A stretch of DNA of 41,958 bases from a virus. The DNA lies in the IMG/VR virus record IMGVR_UViG_3300042892_000618, positions 1 to 41,958 of that record; one strand, written 5' to 3'. The translations under genes were made by a program, and so were the position numbers. The notes under the pieces are model-generated. The model saw only the letters and a program-made list of their open reading frames with translations. It was not told where the DNA came from and ran no database searches. The stretch's first letter is position 1; each line of letters opens with the position of its first letter. Shown in pieces: positions 16,268-23,977 of this stretch.

Positions 16268-18067
16268 GTGGCTGTATCCGTAGACCTAGACGCACAAGGT
16301 GAGCACATCCTTATCAATGCTGACTGGCGCTTTAAAGAGCTCTGTAAGAGCCTTCCAGGGTCTTCCTGGAGCCCTTCTGAGCAGGTCTGGCGTGCTCCAT
16401 TGAGTTGGACAACCTGTCTTGCTCTACGGTCTACATTCCGCGACAGCCTTGAAATTGGTCCAGGACTAAGTGCTTGGGCAGCCAATGAAATTGCTGTTCG
16501 GATTAATCCAGCGAACGCTCTTAGAGAGTTAGAGACCTTTGATGGTGATGAGATTCTTTTTCCTCACCAGCGAGCAGGCGTAGAGTTTCTAGCAACTGCT
16601 AAGCGAGCACTTCTTGCTGATGAGCCAGGGCTTGGTAAAACTGCTCAGGCTATCCGTGCCCTAAAAAAACTTCATGAAGATGGGGAAGATGTTTTCCCTA
16701 TCCTTATCGTCTGCCCAAACACCTTGAAAAAGAACTGGGCTCGTGAGTTTACAAAGTGGTGGCCAGAACTTCCTACACAAATTATTCGAGGCTCTTCTCT
16801 ACAGCGCAAGCGTCAATTTGAAGAAGAGGCTCATGTTTTTATTATTAACTGGGAGTCTCTCAGAAGTCACTCACGTCTTGCTCCATATGGTTCTGTAGCA
16901 CTTACTCGCTGTAAGGCTTGCGGTGGTCAAGATGAAAAGGTCACAGAGACTCGTTGCGAGGTACATCTTCGTGAACTTAATGGAATTGATTTTAAGGCTG
17001 TAATTGCTGATGAAATTCACCGCTCTAAAGACCCTAAGTCAAAGCAAAGCCGTGCGCTCTGGTCGGCTAGTGGAGATGCAAAGATTCGTTTTGCTCTTAC
17101 TGGTACGCCAATTGCAAACAATGTTGTTGATCTTTGGGCAATCCTTCACTGGTTATCTCCAAAAGATTGGCCATCAAAGACAAAGTGGATTGACCGTATG
17201 GTAGATACGATGCTTAATGCTTTTGGCGGAATGATGGTTATCGGCATTAAACCGCAGATGCAAGATGAGTTTTATAAGAGTGTTAATCCATATATGCGTC
17301 GTATGCTCAAAAAAGTTGTACTTCCTTGGCTTCCACCAGTTATCAATGAACGCCGTGATGTCGAGATGTCAACAAAACAAAAGAAGGCTTACGAGCAGAT
17401 GCGTGACATGATGATTGCAGAACTTGCATCAGGTGACACACTTACCGCTCCTGGAATCCTTACACAGACTATCCGTCTTCTTCAGTTTGCAAGTTCTTAC
17501 GCGACAATGGTTGTTGACGAGAAGACTGGAGAGATGAGAGCAGTACTTGACTCGCCATCCTGCAAGGTTGATGCTTTGATGGATGATATTGAGAACGGCG
17601 ACTTTGGTGATGACTCTGTAGCAGTATCTGCTGTATCTAAGCAACTTATTAATCTTCTCAGTGCAGAACTTACAAAGAAAAGAATTCTTCACGGTCTTAT
17701 CACTGGTGATCAAGATGAAGATGAGCGACAGAAGGCTGTTGATGATTTTCAGTCAGGCAAGATTAAATGGATTCTCTTCACCGCGCAGGCGGGTGGAGTT
17801 GGTATTACCTTGACTGCTGCACGACGATTGATTATGCTTCAACGACCTTGGTCACTAGTTGACCATCGACAAGTTCTTGACCGTGTTCACCGTATCGGCT
17901 CAGAAATCCACGATTCAATTGTGATTACTGATTATGTTACAGAGGGAACAATTGAAGAACGAGTTATTCAAGTATTAGAAACAAAATCAGATAACTTTGA
18001 ACAAATTGTTCGTGACAAGGAACAACTGCTCAAACTTCTAGCAGAAGATAAGGCGGGGAAACTATGA
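16268..18067 (+). CDS. SNF2-family (superfamily 2) DNA helicase/translocase
   Basis: The product is 599 residues from a GTG start, with GAGGAG five bases before it. A short N-terminal module (WSPSEQVWRAPLSW) resembles the HARP-like element of SMARCAL1-type proteins. Motifs in order: Walker A with K124 (DEPGLGKTAQ), DEIH at 248-251, ALTGTPIANN near 277, and motifs V/VI (AQAGGVGITLTAARR, DRVHRIGSEI near 538). Between motifs Ia and II is a probable zinc-binding insert: C215-x2-C218-x11-C230-x2-H233. SNF2-type phage helicases are thought to remodel forks or branched DNA. The last four bases overlap the start of the nuclease gene (ATGA), indicating coupled translation and probable joint action. 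Confidence 0.92.
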   Translation: MAVSVDLDAQGEHILINADWRFKELCKSLPGSSWSPSEQVWRAPLSWTTCLALRSTFRDSLEIGPGLSAWAANEIAVRINPANALRELETFDGDEILFPHQRAGVEFLATAKRALLADEPGLGKTAQAIRALKKLHEDGEDVFPILIVCPNTLKKNWAREFTKWWPELPTQIIRGSSLQRKRQFEEEAHVFIINWESLRSHSRLAPYGSVALTRCKACGGQDEKVTETRCEVHLRELNGIDFKAVIADEIHRSKDPKSKQSRALWSASGDAKIRFALTGTPIANNVVDLWAILHWLSPKDWPSKTKWIDRMVDTMLNAFGGMMVIGIKPQMQDEFYKSVNPYMRRMLKKVVLPWLPPVINERRDVEMSTKQKKAYEQMRDMMIAELASGDTLTAPGILTQTIRLLQFASSYATMVVDEKTGEMRAVLDSPSCKVDALMDDIENGDFGDDSVAVSAVSKQLINLLSAELTKKRILHGLITGDQDEDERQKAVDDFQSGKIKWILFTAQAGGVGITLTAARRLIMLQRPWSLVDHRQVLDRVHRIGSEIHDSIVITDYVTEGTIEERVIQVLETKSDNFEQIVRDKEQLLKLLAEDKAGKL

Positions 18068-18990
18068 GTGGAGTCATAAGACTATCTAACTCTGAACTAC
18101 AAACATTTAAGGACTGTCGTCGTAGGTGGTGGCTAAGTTACTACCGTCGTTTAAAACCACGCAGTCAAGATATGACTGGCGCTCTTGCGTTCGGTACACG
18201 AATTCACGCAGCACTTGATGCTCACTATGCTCATGGTGTCCCTCTTCTTAAAGCACACTCTGACCTTGTTGAAACTGACAAGTCCCTTCTACTGCAAGAC
18301 TTTAGAGATATTGGAACCCTAGAGACCGAAGCAGAAATGGGTCGCATCATGCTTGAAGGTTATGAGCAATGGGTTGCTGAAGAAGGTATTGACGCAGAAC
18401 TAGAAATGATATCTACAGAAGAAACAATCATTGCTCCACTCTTTGGAGGAGAAGTTGAACTTCAAGGTAAGTTAGATATGCGTGTTCGTCGCAAGGCTGA
18501 CGGAGTTCGTATGTTCCGTGACTTTAAAACTGTTGGTGGGTCACTCTCTGAGTTCTCGAGTATGGCTCATATGAATGAGCAGGTTATGACCTACATGCTA
18601 CTTGAATCAACAAAGGTTGACGAGAGTGAGCGAAGTGATGGTGGAATCTTTACTCTTCTTAAAAAAGTTCGTCGTACTGCAGCTGCTAAACCACCTTTTT
18701 ATGAGCATGTAGAAGTTCGACACAATGTTTTTACAATGCGTTCTTTCTGGGAGAGAATTCACGGAACAATTTCTGATTTGATGCGGGTTCGCACTGCGCT
18801 TGATTCTGGACAGAATCCTGCGTACTATGCGTATCCTAAAGCAAGTCGTGATTGCAAATGGAAATGTTCATTTTTTGCTATCTGCCCAATGTTCGATGAC
18901 GGAAGCGCCGTAGAACAAGCAATTAGCGAAATGTATGAGGAGTCAGACCCTTATGCATATTACGAAACCGACAAAAAAGGAAGTGAGTGA
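18064..18990 (+). CDS. PD-(D/E)XK nuclease with Fe-S cysteines (Cas4/RecB-like)
   Basis: The product is 308 residues. The N-terminus has ELQTFKDCRRRWWLSYYRR, typical of RecB/AddB/Cas4-type nucleases. GTRIHAALDAHY carries the conserved His. Catalytic residues are D138 (GKLDMRV) and D153-x-K155 (FRDFKTVGG), followed by a QVMTYML motif. Cysteines C18, C264, C268 and C274 (CKWKCSFFAIC) match the four-Cys iron-sulfur pattern of this group. The enzyme would process DNA ends, probably making 3' single strands for the recombinase encoded next. It overlaps both neighbours by four bases. Confidence 0.9.
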   Translation: MSGVIRLSNSELQTFKDCRRRWWLSYYRRLKPRSQDMTGALAFGTRIHAALDAHYAHGVPLLKAHSDLVETDKSLLLQDFRDIGTLETEAEMGRIMLEGYEQWVAEEGIDAELEMISTEETIIAPLFGGEVELQGKLDMRVRRKADGVRMFRDFKTVGGSLSEFSSMAHMNEQVMTYMLLESTKVDESERSDGGIFTLLKKVRRTAAAKPPFYEHVEVRHNVFTMRSFWERIHGTISDLMRVRTALDSGQNPAYYAYPKASRDCKWKCSFFAICPMFDDGSAVEQAISEMYEESDPYAYYETDKKGSE

Positions 18991-19775
18991 CAATGAGCGA
19001 AATTCAACGCTCCTTAACCGTTATGGTTTACGGTGAGTCAAAAGTTGGTAAGTCAACTTTTGCAGTAACCGCACCATATCCACGTCTAATGCTCGATGTT
19101 GAGGGTGGACACCGCTTCCTCCCAATCGTCGTTAAGTACTGGGACCCTTTGCGAGAAGAACCACCAATCGCAGATGGAACTTGGGATACTTGCGTAGTTA
19201 CAGTTCGTGACTATGACACAGTTATTAAAACATATCAATGGTTACAACTTGGACGCCATCATTTTAAGAGTCTAATCATTGACTCTATTTCAGAACTTCA
19301 AGTTAAGTGTATGGACTCAATTGCTGGTAGCGAACAGATGAAGATGCAACAGTGGGGCGAATTGCTTCGTCACATGGGCGGTCTTCTTCGTGATATTCGT
19401 GACCTCACCATGCACCCCACTAATCCACTAGAAGCAGTAGTGCTTACAGCAATGGCTAGAACAAGCCAAGATGGTCGTAACAAACCTTATCTACAAGGAC
19501 AGTTAGCGATTCAAGCACCATACTTTTATGACATTCTCGGCGCAATAAACGTCGAACAGATGCCAAGCATGGACCCTATGCAATCTCCACATCGAGTACG
19601 ACGTATGTATGTTGAACGTACAGATAAGTACGAAGCAGGAGAACGCGTTCAAGGTCGTCTTGGCGCAATCGTAGAACAAGAGAATTTGTCTATTGACCGA
19701 ATGCTCGACATGATTTTCGGTCCAAGACAAGTAGCAACAGATACAACTACAACAACGAAAGAGGTAACGCAGTGA
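18987..19775 (+). CDS. RecA-fold ATPase, Sak4-like recombinase
   Basis: The product is 262 residues. I use the GTG at 18987, which overlaps the previous stop as GTGA in the style of the neighbouring genes; an in-frame ATG at 18993 is the alternative. Walker A is YGESKVGKST with K22, and a Walker B strand SLIIDSISEL contains D99. The size, single RecA-like core and place between an exonuclease and an ssDNA-binding candidate match Sak4-type single-strand annealing/recombination proteins. Such proteins pair homologous strands during phage recombination. A related AAA-ATPase role in replication cannot be excluded. Confidence 0.8.
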   Translation: MTMSEIQRSLTVMVYGESKVGKSTFAVTAPYPRLMLDVEGGHRFLPIVVKYWDPLREEPPIADGTWDTCVVTVRDYDTVIKTYQWLQLGRHHFKSLIIDSISELQVKCMDSIAGSEQMKMQQWGELLRHMGGLLRDIRDLTMHPTNPLEAVVLTAMARTSQDGRNKPYLQGQLAIQAPYFYDILGAINVEQMPSMDPMQSPHRVRRMYVERTDKYEAGERVQGRLGAIVEQENLSIDRMLDMIFGPRQVATDTTTTTKEVTQ

Positions 19776-20338
19776 GCACACTCAATTGGGGCGATCTCAT
19801 TAAGGATGCGGGAGATGCAGGAAGTTATGACGCACTCCCAGATGGCGACTATGACCTTGTGGTCGTAGAAGCAACCGCAAAGGTTTCACAGAGCGGTAAG
19901 ACAATGTTCGCAGTCAAGGCTCAAGTTGAGGGCGGTGCTCACAATAAGCGTCTTGTTTGGGACAATCTTGTAGTATCACCTGAAAGCCAAGGAGCACTTG
20001 GTATTTTCTTTAGCAAGATGCACGCACTTGGTCTTCCTAAAGAATACTTTATGCAATCTCCACAACCTTCAAATGCTCAGATTGAGCAGATTCTTGTTGG
20101 TCGTCGCTTCCGTGCGCAGGTAGGTTCACGCACATGGCAGGGTCAGAAGAAGAATGAAATTAAGAAGTACTTCCCTGTTCAGGCTCAGACTGCTTCAGCA
20201 CCTGCTGCTCCAGCACCTGCTCCAGCACCTGCTCCAGCACCTGCTCCAGCACCTGCTCCTGCTCCAGTTCAGACTGAAGCAGTTGGTCACAATCCAGCAC
20301 CAGCAGAGGCTACTCAAGCGCCAACAGCACCGTTCTAA
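19772..20338 (+). CDS. DUF669-like putative ssDNA-binding protein
   Basis: The product is 188 residues from a GTG overlapping the previous stop (GTGA). Residues 1-130 fit the DUF669 pattern: start LNWGDLIKDAG, then LPDGDYDLVVVEA and SQSGKTMFAVKAQVEGG. DUF669 proteins usually sit next to phage recombinases and are thought to bind single-stranded DNA. The C-terminal third is a flexible Pro-Ala linker ending in TAPF, which recalls the disordered tail and terminal Pro-Phe of bacterial SSBs, though the acidic residues of that tail are missing. It is the last gene before a strong hairpin, so it probably ends the operon. Confidence 0.72.
   Translation: MSTLNWGDLIKDAGDAGSYDALPDGDYDLVVVEATAKVSQSGKTMFAVKAQVEGGAHNKRLVWDNLVVSPESQGALGIFFSKMHALGLPKEYFMQSPQPSNAQIEQILVGRRFRAQVGSRTWQGQKKNEIKKYFPVQAQTASAPAAPAPAPAPAPAPAPAPAPAPVQTEAVGHNPAPAEATQAPTAPF
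20207..20254 (+). repeat. 12-bp tandem repeat (four perfect copies) coding Ala-Pro
   Basis: The unit GCTCCAGCACCT occurs four times in a row, with degenerate copies on both sides, and encodes the Ala-Pro linker of the DUF669-like protein. Such arrays can change copy number by slippage in steps of four residues without breaking the frame. Confidence 0.85.
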
Positions 20339-20342
20339 TAAT

Positions 20343-20388
20343 AATCCTAGAGACCGCCCAACTTTTTCGTTGGGTGGTTTCTAGGATT
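20343..20388 (+). terminator. Strong 20-bp hairpin at the end of the recombination operon
   Basis: The arms 20343-20362 and 20369-20388 pair over 20 bases with two G-U pairs and no mismatch; the loop is TTTTTC. It starts four bases after the stop of the DUF669-like gene. There is no T-run after the stem on the plus strand, so it could be a terminator of unusual form, an RNA processing site or a 3' stabiliser. The next gene's ribosome-binding site (AGAGGA) follows directly. Confidence 0.7.
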
Positions 20389-20403
20389 TAGAAAAGAGGA
20401 TTG

Positions 20404-21429
20404 ATGAAGGTATTTGTAACTGGATGCACAGCCCCACAGGCATCTAAGAATGCAAATGAAAAGAGCCCATCATTTGCTGGAATAATCAACACCGCACTTA
20501 ACGAACTTGGTTGCGATGTAACGTGGGAAGACCCGTCTGTAAAAATGGACAAAGAGTATTTATCTCAATTTGATTCAATCCTAGTAGGTGTTGCATCCCC
20601 TACAAATGTTATCTCTCATAGAATTTATGGAGCATTATCTGTAATTAATCATGCTTCAGAGTTAGGAACTTTATCTTTATTTATTGACACCCCTGAGCCG
20701 CATAAACTTTTTGCTGGCATTAGGGAGGTTTATCACAGTCCTAAATCTTTAGTTAAAGAGTTTTATTCTAAGAAGCGAGAATACAACCTTGCCTTAGAGC
20801 CAGAACATTTTAATAATATATTTTCTGGACTATCGAAGTTGTACGTAGATGCATGGCCTACAACCATAATTCCTTCGTATCCATGGTCTAACCAAAGTAA
20901 TATCTCTAAATATATACCAAACATAGACAATAGCAAACTATTTTTAATCTCCCCTGATGCTGCTCTTTTAGAGCTACAACACTACAGAAGCGCACCTGTT
21001 TCTGGGGACTATTGGTGTGCGGACAGTCTAAAAACTAACTGGACACAGGCGGCAACTAAATCACTAACTTTGAAGTCAGAGAACTATCGCTCAAGTAAGT
21101 GGGAAAACAATAGTGCTGTCTTAGGGCGACTTCACGATTCTGTAGGGGCACTGATAAGCACATATAAAGATGGGAACCCTTGGTGGCTTCCTAGCCTGTC
21201 TCAGGCGCTGTATGTAGGAGTCCCTGCAGTAACTGATTGGCGCCACACCGCATATATGGGTGAGGAGTGGTCCCATCTTCCATCGACGATTGAGGGAATG
21301 AATCCTAATCAAAGACTAGAACTTGCAAGAAGCCAAAAAGAGATTTATATGGAACATTTACCTTCTTGGCACAGTATTAAAGAGAGTCTAGGAAATATTT
21401 TGCTACAAAAGACATATATAAACAACTAA
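20404..21429 (+). CDS. Glycosyltransferase-like protein (GT-B type suspected)
   Basis: The product is 341 residues from ATG 20404, with AGAGGA upstream; an in-frame TTG lies just before it. The N-terminus (MKVFVTGCTAP) and an early Rossmann-like half with LNELGCDVTWEDPSV suggest a nucleotide-sugar-type fold. The C-terminal half has GRLHDSVGALISTYKDGN, then WWLPSLSQALYVGVPAVTDW, which resembles the donor-binding region of GT-B glycosyltransferases (recycled 'P.....A...G.P.V' pattern). Possible targets are modified DNA bases, virion proteins or a host glycan. No catalytic residue can be assigned with certainty. It follows the operon-ending hairpin, so it may belong to a separate transcript. Confidence 0.5.
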   Translation: MKVFVTGCTAPQASKNANEKSPSFAGIINTALNELGCDVTWEDPSVKMDKEYLSQFDSILVGVASPTNVISHRIYGALSVINHASELGTLSLFIDTPEPHKLFAGIREVYHSPKSLVKEFYSKKREYNLALEPEHFNNIFSGLSKLYVDAWPTTIIPSYPWSNQSNISKYIPNIDNSKLFLISPDAALLELQHYRSAPVSGDYWCADSLKTNWTQAATKSLTLKSENYRSSKWENNSAVLGRLHDSVGALISTYKDGNPWWLPSLSQALYVGVPAVTDWRHTAYMGEEWSHLPSTIEGMNPNQRLELARSQKEIYMEHLPSWHSIKESLGNILLQKTYINN

Positions 21430-21439
21430 GGAGAAAATG

Positions 21440-21874
21440 ATGGCTGATACAAATATGGATTGGGTTAAAGAGCAACTTACCCAAAACAAAACTAAAAAGG
21501 CTGTAGGAGATTCTGTTATAAAACTTCTCGGTACTTGGGATGAGATTAAGCAGAAGAACGCGTCTTTAAAAACTATTAACCCTCAAGAGATTATTGACAT
21601 TTTTAGTAAACTTTCTATGGGCTATGTACTTGTTCAAGACATTAAGAATGAAAGTTGGGTTAAAGCTAAAATTGGTCAAATTAGAGTTGCGGATGTTGTT
21701 CGCGTTCCTTTTGATGCTTTTGATGATTCAACAGGTAAGTCTAATCTCAATGGGCGTCGTGGTCGTATTGTTGCTGTTCGCTCTGGAGACATCATTATAA
21801 AAACAGATGATGGAAGACTTCCAGTTCTAGATGGGATTCACATCCGTCCAGAGTTTTTAGAAAAGTTACTTTAG
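21440..21874 (+). CDS. Hypothetical protein, possible SH3/KOW-like C-terminus
   Basis: The product is 144 residues. Two adjacent ATGs exist (21437, 21440); the second is six bases from AAGGAG and is preferred. The N-terminal half is helical and charged. The C-terminal half (NGRRGRIVAVRSGDIIIKTD, then GRLPVLDGIHIRPEFLEKL) looks like a small beta barrel of SH3/KOW type. No function is recognised. The stop overlaps the GTG start of the next gene by one base. Confidence 0.55.
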   Translation: MADTNMDWVKEQLTQNKTKKAVGDSVIKLLGTWDEIKQKNASLKTINPQEIIDIFSKLSMGYVLVQDIKNESWVKAKIGQIRVADVVRVPFDAFDDSTGKSNLNGRRGRIVAVRSGDIIIKTDDGRLPVLDGIHIRPEFLEKLL

Positions 21875-22083
21875 TGTCGTCCGTAACTTACAAGTTTGAC
21901 TTTCTTGCTAATAGTAAGTTTGAAATTGAAGAAATTGTTAAAAAGAAAATTTCTACTTATGTAGACAACGAGTCAGATAACCCACTACGCTACGTCAGTT
22001 ACGAAACGTTAGTAACAGATTCTAATGATGCAAAACATAGATATCAGATACAAGTCACAGCGAGGATTAGAGATGACAACTAG
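21874..22083 (+). CDS. Small hypothetical protein
   Basis: The product is 69 residues from a GTG that shares one base with the preceding TAG. It begins SSVTYKFDFLANSKFEIEEI and ends with a strand-like HRYQIQVTARIRDDN. It overlaps the following gene by 11 bases. The coupled arrangement argues for a real gene. Beta-alpha-beta character is apparent, but no family is recognised. Confidence 0.55.
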   Translation: MSSVTYKFDFLANSKFEIEEIVKKKISTYVDNESDNPLRYVSYETLVTDSNDAKHRYQIQVTARIRDDN

Positions 22084-22405
22084 TAATGAGAATAGCACTC
22101 CAACAACTCCAGTCCAAGAAGTACCTCTACGAGTAGCGGCTTTACGCGAAGCTGCTGGGATTATCAATGGTGATAGAAATAAACAATACGGTAACCCAGA
22201 AGATAATTTTGAACGCACTGCAAAGATTTGGTCTGTAATTCTTGGTATTGAGATTAGTAATGAAGATGTTGCAATGATGATGGTCGGATTAAAAGTTGCA
22301 AGATACGCATCTAGGTCAGGCTACCAACCTGACACCTGGGTAGATATTGCAGGATACGCTGGTTGTGGATATGAAGTAGGAGCAAAACAAGTAAACCCTA
22401 ACTAA
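22073..22405 (+). CDS. DUF6378-type phage protein
   Basis: The product is 110 residues from ATG 22073, six bases after GAGGA. It has a Thr/Pro-rich N-terminus, then LREAAGIINGDRNKQYGNPE, FERTAKIWSVILG and VAMMMVGLKVARYA, ending in WVDIAGYAGCGYEVG. This succession of motifs is widespread in phages and matches what I know as DUF6378; helical packing resembles MazG-like nucleotide pyrophosphohydrolases, but the metal-binding acidic cluster is not evident. Function unknown. Confidence 0.65.
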   Translation: MTTSNENSTPTTPVQEVPLRVAALREAAGIINGDRNKQYGNPEDNFERTAKIWSVILGIEISNEDVAMMMVGLKVARYASRSGYQPDTWVDIAGYAGCGYEVGAKQVNPN

Positions 22406-22434
22406 CAACCAACATCTTCGGGAAGGCATTTTTT

Positions 22435-22701
22435 GTGTCAAAAAGACCATGGGAATTTGAAGAACCAATATGCGCAGAGATTGGAAGTATCTACTTTTAT
22501 TTAGATGATAAAGATGAGCGGGGGCCTAACTCTATTTCAGATTACAATATTGCAAAATCGTTATGCTTCCAATGCATCCATCAAAGAGATTGTGGTGAGT
22601 GGGGTATATACAATGAGGCTCACGGGGTGTGGGGCGGTATGACACCTAAAGAAAGAGCATATCAAAGACAAAGAAGAGGGCTTCGTTTAGACCTTTCTTA
22701 A
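22435..22701 (+). CDS. WhiB-family Fe-S transcription factor
   Basis: The product is 88 residues from a GTG eight bases after GGAAGG. The four cluster cysteines are C13, C44, C47 and C53 (CFQCIHQRDC), followed by the diagnostic GVWGG turn at 64-68 and a basic DNA-binding tail (ERAYQRQRRGLRLDLS). WhiB proteins bind a 4Fe-4S cluster and act with the host sigma factor to tune promoters; phage copies can take over host regulation. The wide gap between the first two cysteines is at the long end for the family. It indicates an actinobacterial host. Confidence 0.88.
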   Translation: MSKRPWEFEEPICAEIGSIYFYLDDKDERGPNSISDYNIAKSLCFQCIHQRDCGEWGIYNEAHGVWGGMTPKERAYQRQRRGLRLDLS

Positions 22702-22724
22702 CAATCTATGATGAGATTATCCCC

Positions 22725-22730
22725 TAGACT
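22725..22730 (+). promoter_or_regulatory. Possible -10 element for a leaderless transcript
   Basis: TAGACT lies six bases before the ATG at 22737, and no ribosome-binding site is visible between. This is the spacing expected when transcription starts on the A of the start codon, which is common in actinobacteria. No clear -35 element. Confidence 0.35.
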
Positions 22731-22736
22731 TATTTC

Positions 22737-23030
22737 ATGTCAGCTGAACCAGTGCTAATCCCGCTTGCTATCTGTGAGATGTGTTGGCTAGAAGCACACG
22801 CAAAATGGGAACCAGAGAGCATGAATGAGTCTGGAAACATCTTGATGCAACTTGCTGGAGTTGACATGCCAGAAATAATAGAGGTAGGTTCAGTAGACAT
22901 TTGTTGCCAGTGTGGCTCTATAACAATTGCTGGAATCTATAATATGATGAACCCTGCAGAAGTTTATTTTATTGATGGCGATAGGGCTCATGACTTTGAG
23001 TTTAATTTCAGTGAGACTGACGAGGATTAG
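22737..23030 (+). CDS. Small zinc-ribbon-like protein
   Basis: The product is 97 residues. C13-x2-C16 (ICEMCW) and C56-x2-C59 (CCQCGSI) could form a zinc ribbon; the tail is acidic (SETDED). Proteins of this plan are frequent unknowns in actinophages. No Shine-Dalgarno sequence precedes the ATG, and the gene may be read from a leaderless mRNA. Function unknown; zinc binding is inferred. Confidence 0.65.
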   Translation: MSAEPVLIPLAICEMCWLEAHAKWEPESMNESGNILMQLAGVDMPEIIEVGSVDICCQCGSITIAGIYNMMNPAEVYFIDGDRAHDFEFNFSETDED

Positions 23031-23041
23031 ATTGGGCATAA

Positions 23042-23389
23042 GTGGCAAAGGCAAAAGACCTCAGACTGGGACAGGAACTCTGGCTTGAGTGGGAAGGCTC
23101 TTGGTTACCTGAATTAGGTAACTCCATTCTTTACTACACGATTGACCATGTAGATATAGAGAATGATTTAGTAAAACGTGCCTTAGCCTCTGTACTCCAA
23201 AGAGATGGCATCTTTGATGCTCTTGGGGATGCATTTAAAGCTATAGATAACGGTATACCTAACATTGTGTGGGCTGGAACTGTAGAAGATAATACAGAAC
23301 TAGAAATATGCAACTCTCTTGGAGAGACAGATTATGGTGATGTTCTAGAAAATATTCAAGAAATAACCTGCGTAGAGGTTCAAAAATAA
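23042..23389 (+). CDS. Hypothetical acidic protein
   Basis: The product is 115 residues from a GTG at 23042, eleven bases after the preceding stop. The start MAKAKDLRLGQELWLEWEGS, followed by an acidic body, suggests a small mixed alpha/beta domain. No motif or family is recognised. A TAGATT eight bases before the GTG could serve as a -10, but a ribosome-binding site is not obvious. Confidence 0.55.
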   Translation: MAKAKDLRLGQELWLEWEGSWLPELGNSILYYTIDHVDIENDLVKRALASVLQRDGIFDALGDAFKAIDNGIPNIVWAGTVEDNTELEICNSLGETDYGDVLENIQEITCVEVQK

Positions 23390-23437
23390 ATATAGTTGAA
23401 TAGTGTGTTTAGTCGTATATTTAATAGTGTTTTAGTA

Positions 23438-23443
23438 TAAGAT
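23438..23443 (+). promoter_or_regulatory. Possible -10 element for leaderless WhiB-like gene
   Basis: TAAGAT (within TATAAGATAC) ends seven bases before the ATG at 23451. The 61-base gap upstream is AT-rich, has no Shine-Dalgarno sequence near the start and lacks a clear -35. The position fits transcription starting on the start codon. Confidence 0.4.
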
Positions 23444-23450
23444 ACAACAT

Positions 23451-23975
23451 ATGTGGAAACCAGCAAATAGTCTAGAATGGCAAAGAAACGCCTCTTGCGC
23501 TAAGCCAGAGAACAAAAATCATATAGATTGGTTCTTTTCTCAGGACTTTTCTGAAAAATACGCTGCTAAGAATCTATGCTTTTCTTGCCCCGTTCGCAAG
23601 GACTGCCTTCAATGGGGCTTAGAGCATCGTCAAATCTGGGGTATCTGGGGTGGAAAAGATGAAGTTGAGATTCGTAGAACTTTATCTGTTTCATACCTTG
23701 GAGAAGAGACAAGACGTCGCAGGTTCCCAAATTGTCCATACTGCACAGCACGTCCAAATAAACTAGAGACCTCTGTTGCTCAACTAGATACAACTGGTCG
23801 TTGGACAACCGCAAAAATTGTTACATGTAGCGAGTGTGGTTTTGCTTGGCGCAGTCGAACAAGTGCAAATGCTGTAGAGGCATATAAAATAGAGCGTGCC
23901 GATAGAATTGCTAAGCAAGAGAAAGAAAAACTAAAGAAGGCTAAAAAGGCTAAGAAGATACCTAAAGCTAAATAG
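23451..23975 (+). CDS. WhiB-like protein fused to a zinc ribbon and Lys-rich tail
   Basis: The product is 174 residues. The WhiB part has C16, C43, C46, C52 (CFSCPVRKDC) and GIWGG at 64-68. A second module follows with C95-x2-C98 (CPYC) and C126-x2-C129 (CSEC), the spacing of a zinc ribbon. The end is Lys-rich (KLKKAKKAKKIPKAK), probably for DNA binding. Ordinary WhiB proteins stop after the basic tail at about 80-130 residues, so the added ribbon is notable. The role is inferred as transcription control of host or phage promoters. It is the last plus-strand gene; its stop lies two bases from the stop of the convergent FkbM gene. Confidence 0.85.
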   Translation: MWKPANSLEWQRNASCAKPENKNHIDWFFSQDFSEKYAAKNLCFSCPVRKDCLQWGLEHRQIWGIWGGKDEVEIRRTLSVSYLGEETRRRRFPNCPYCTARPNKLETSVAQLDTTGRWTTAKIVTCSECGFAWRSRTSANAVEAYKIERADRIAKQEKEKLKKAKKAKKIPKAK

Positions 23976-23977
23976 TT

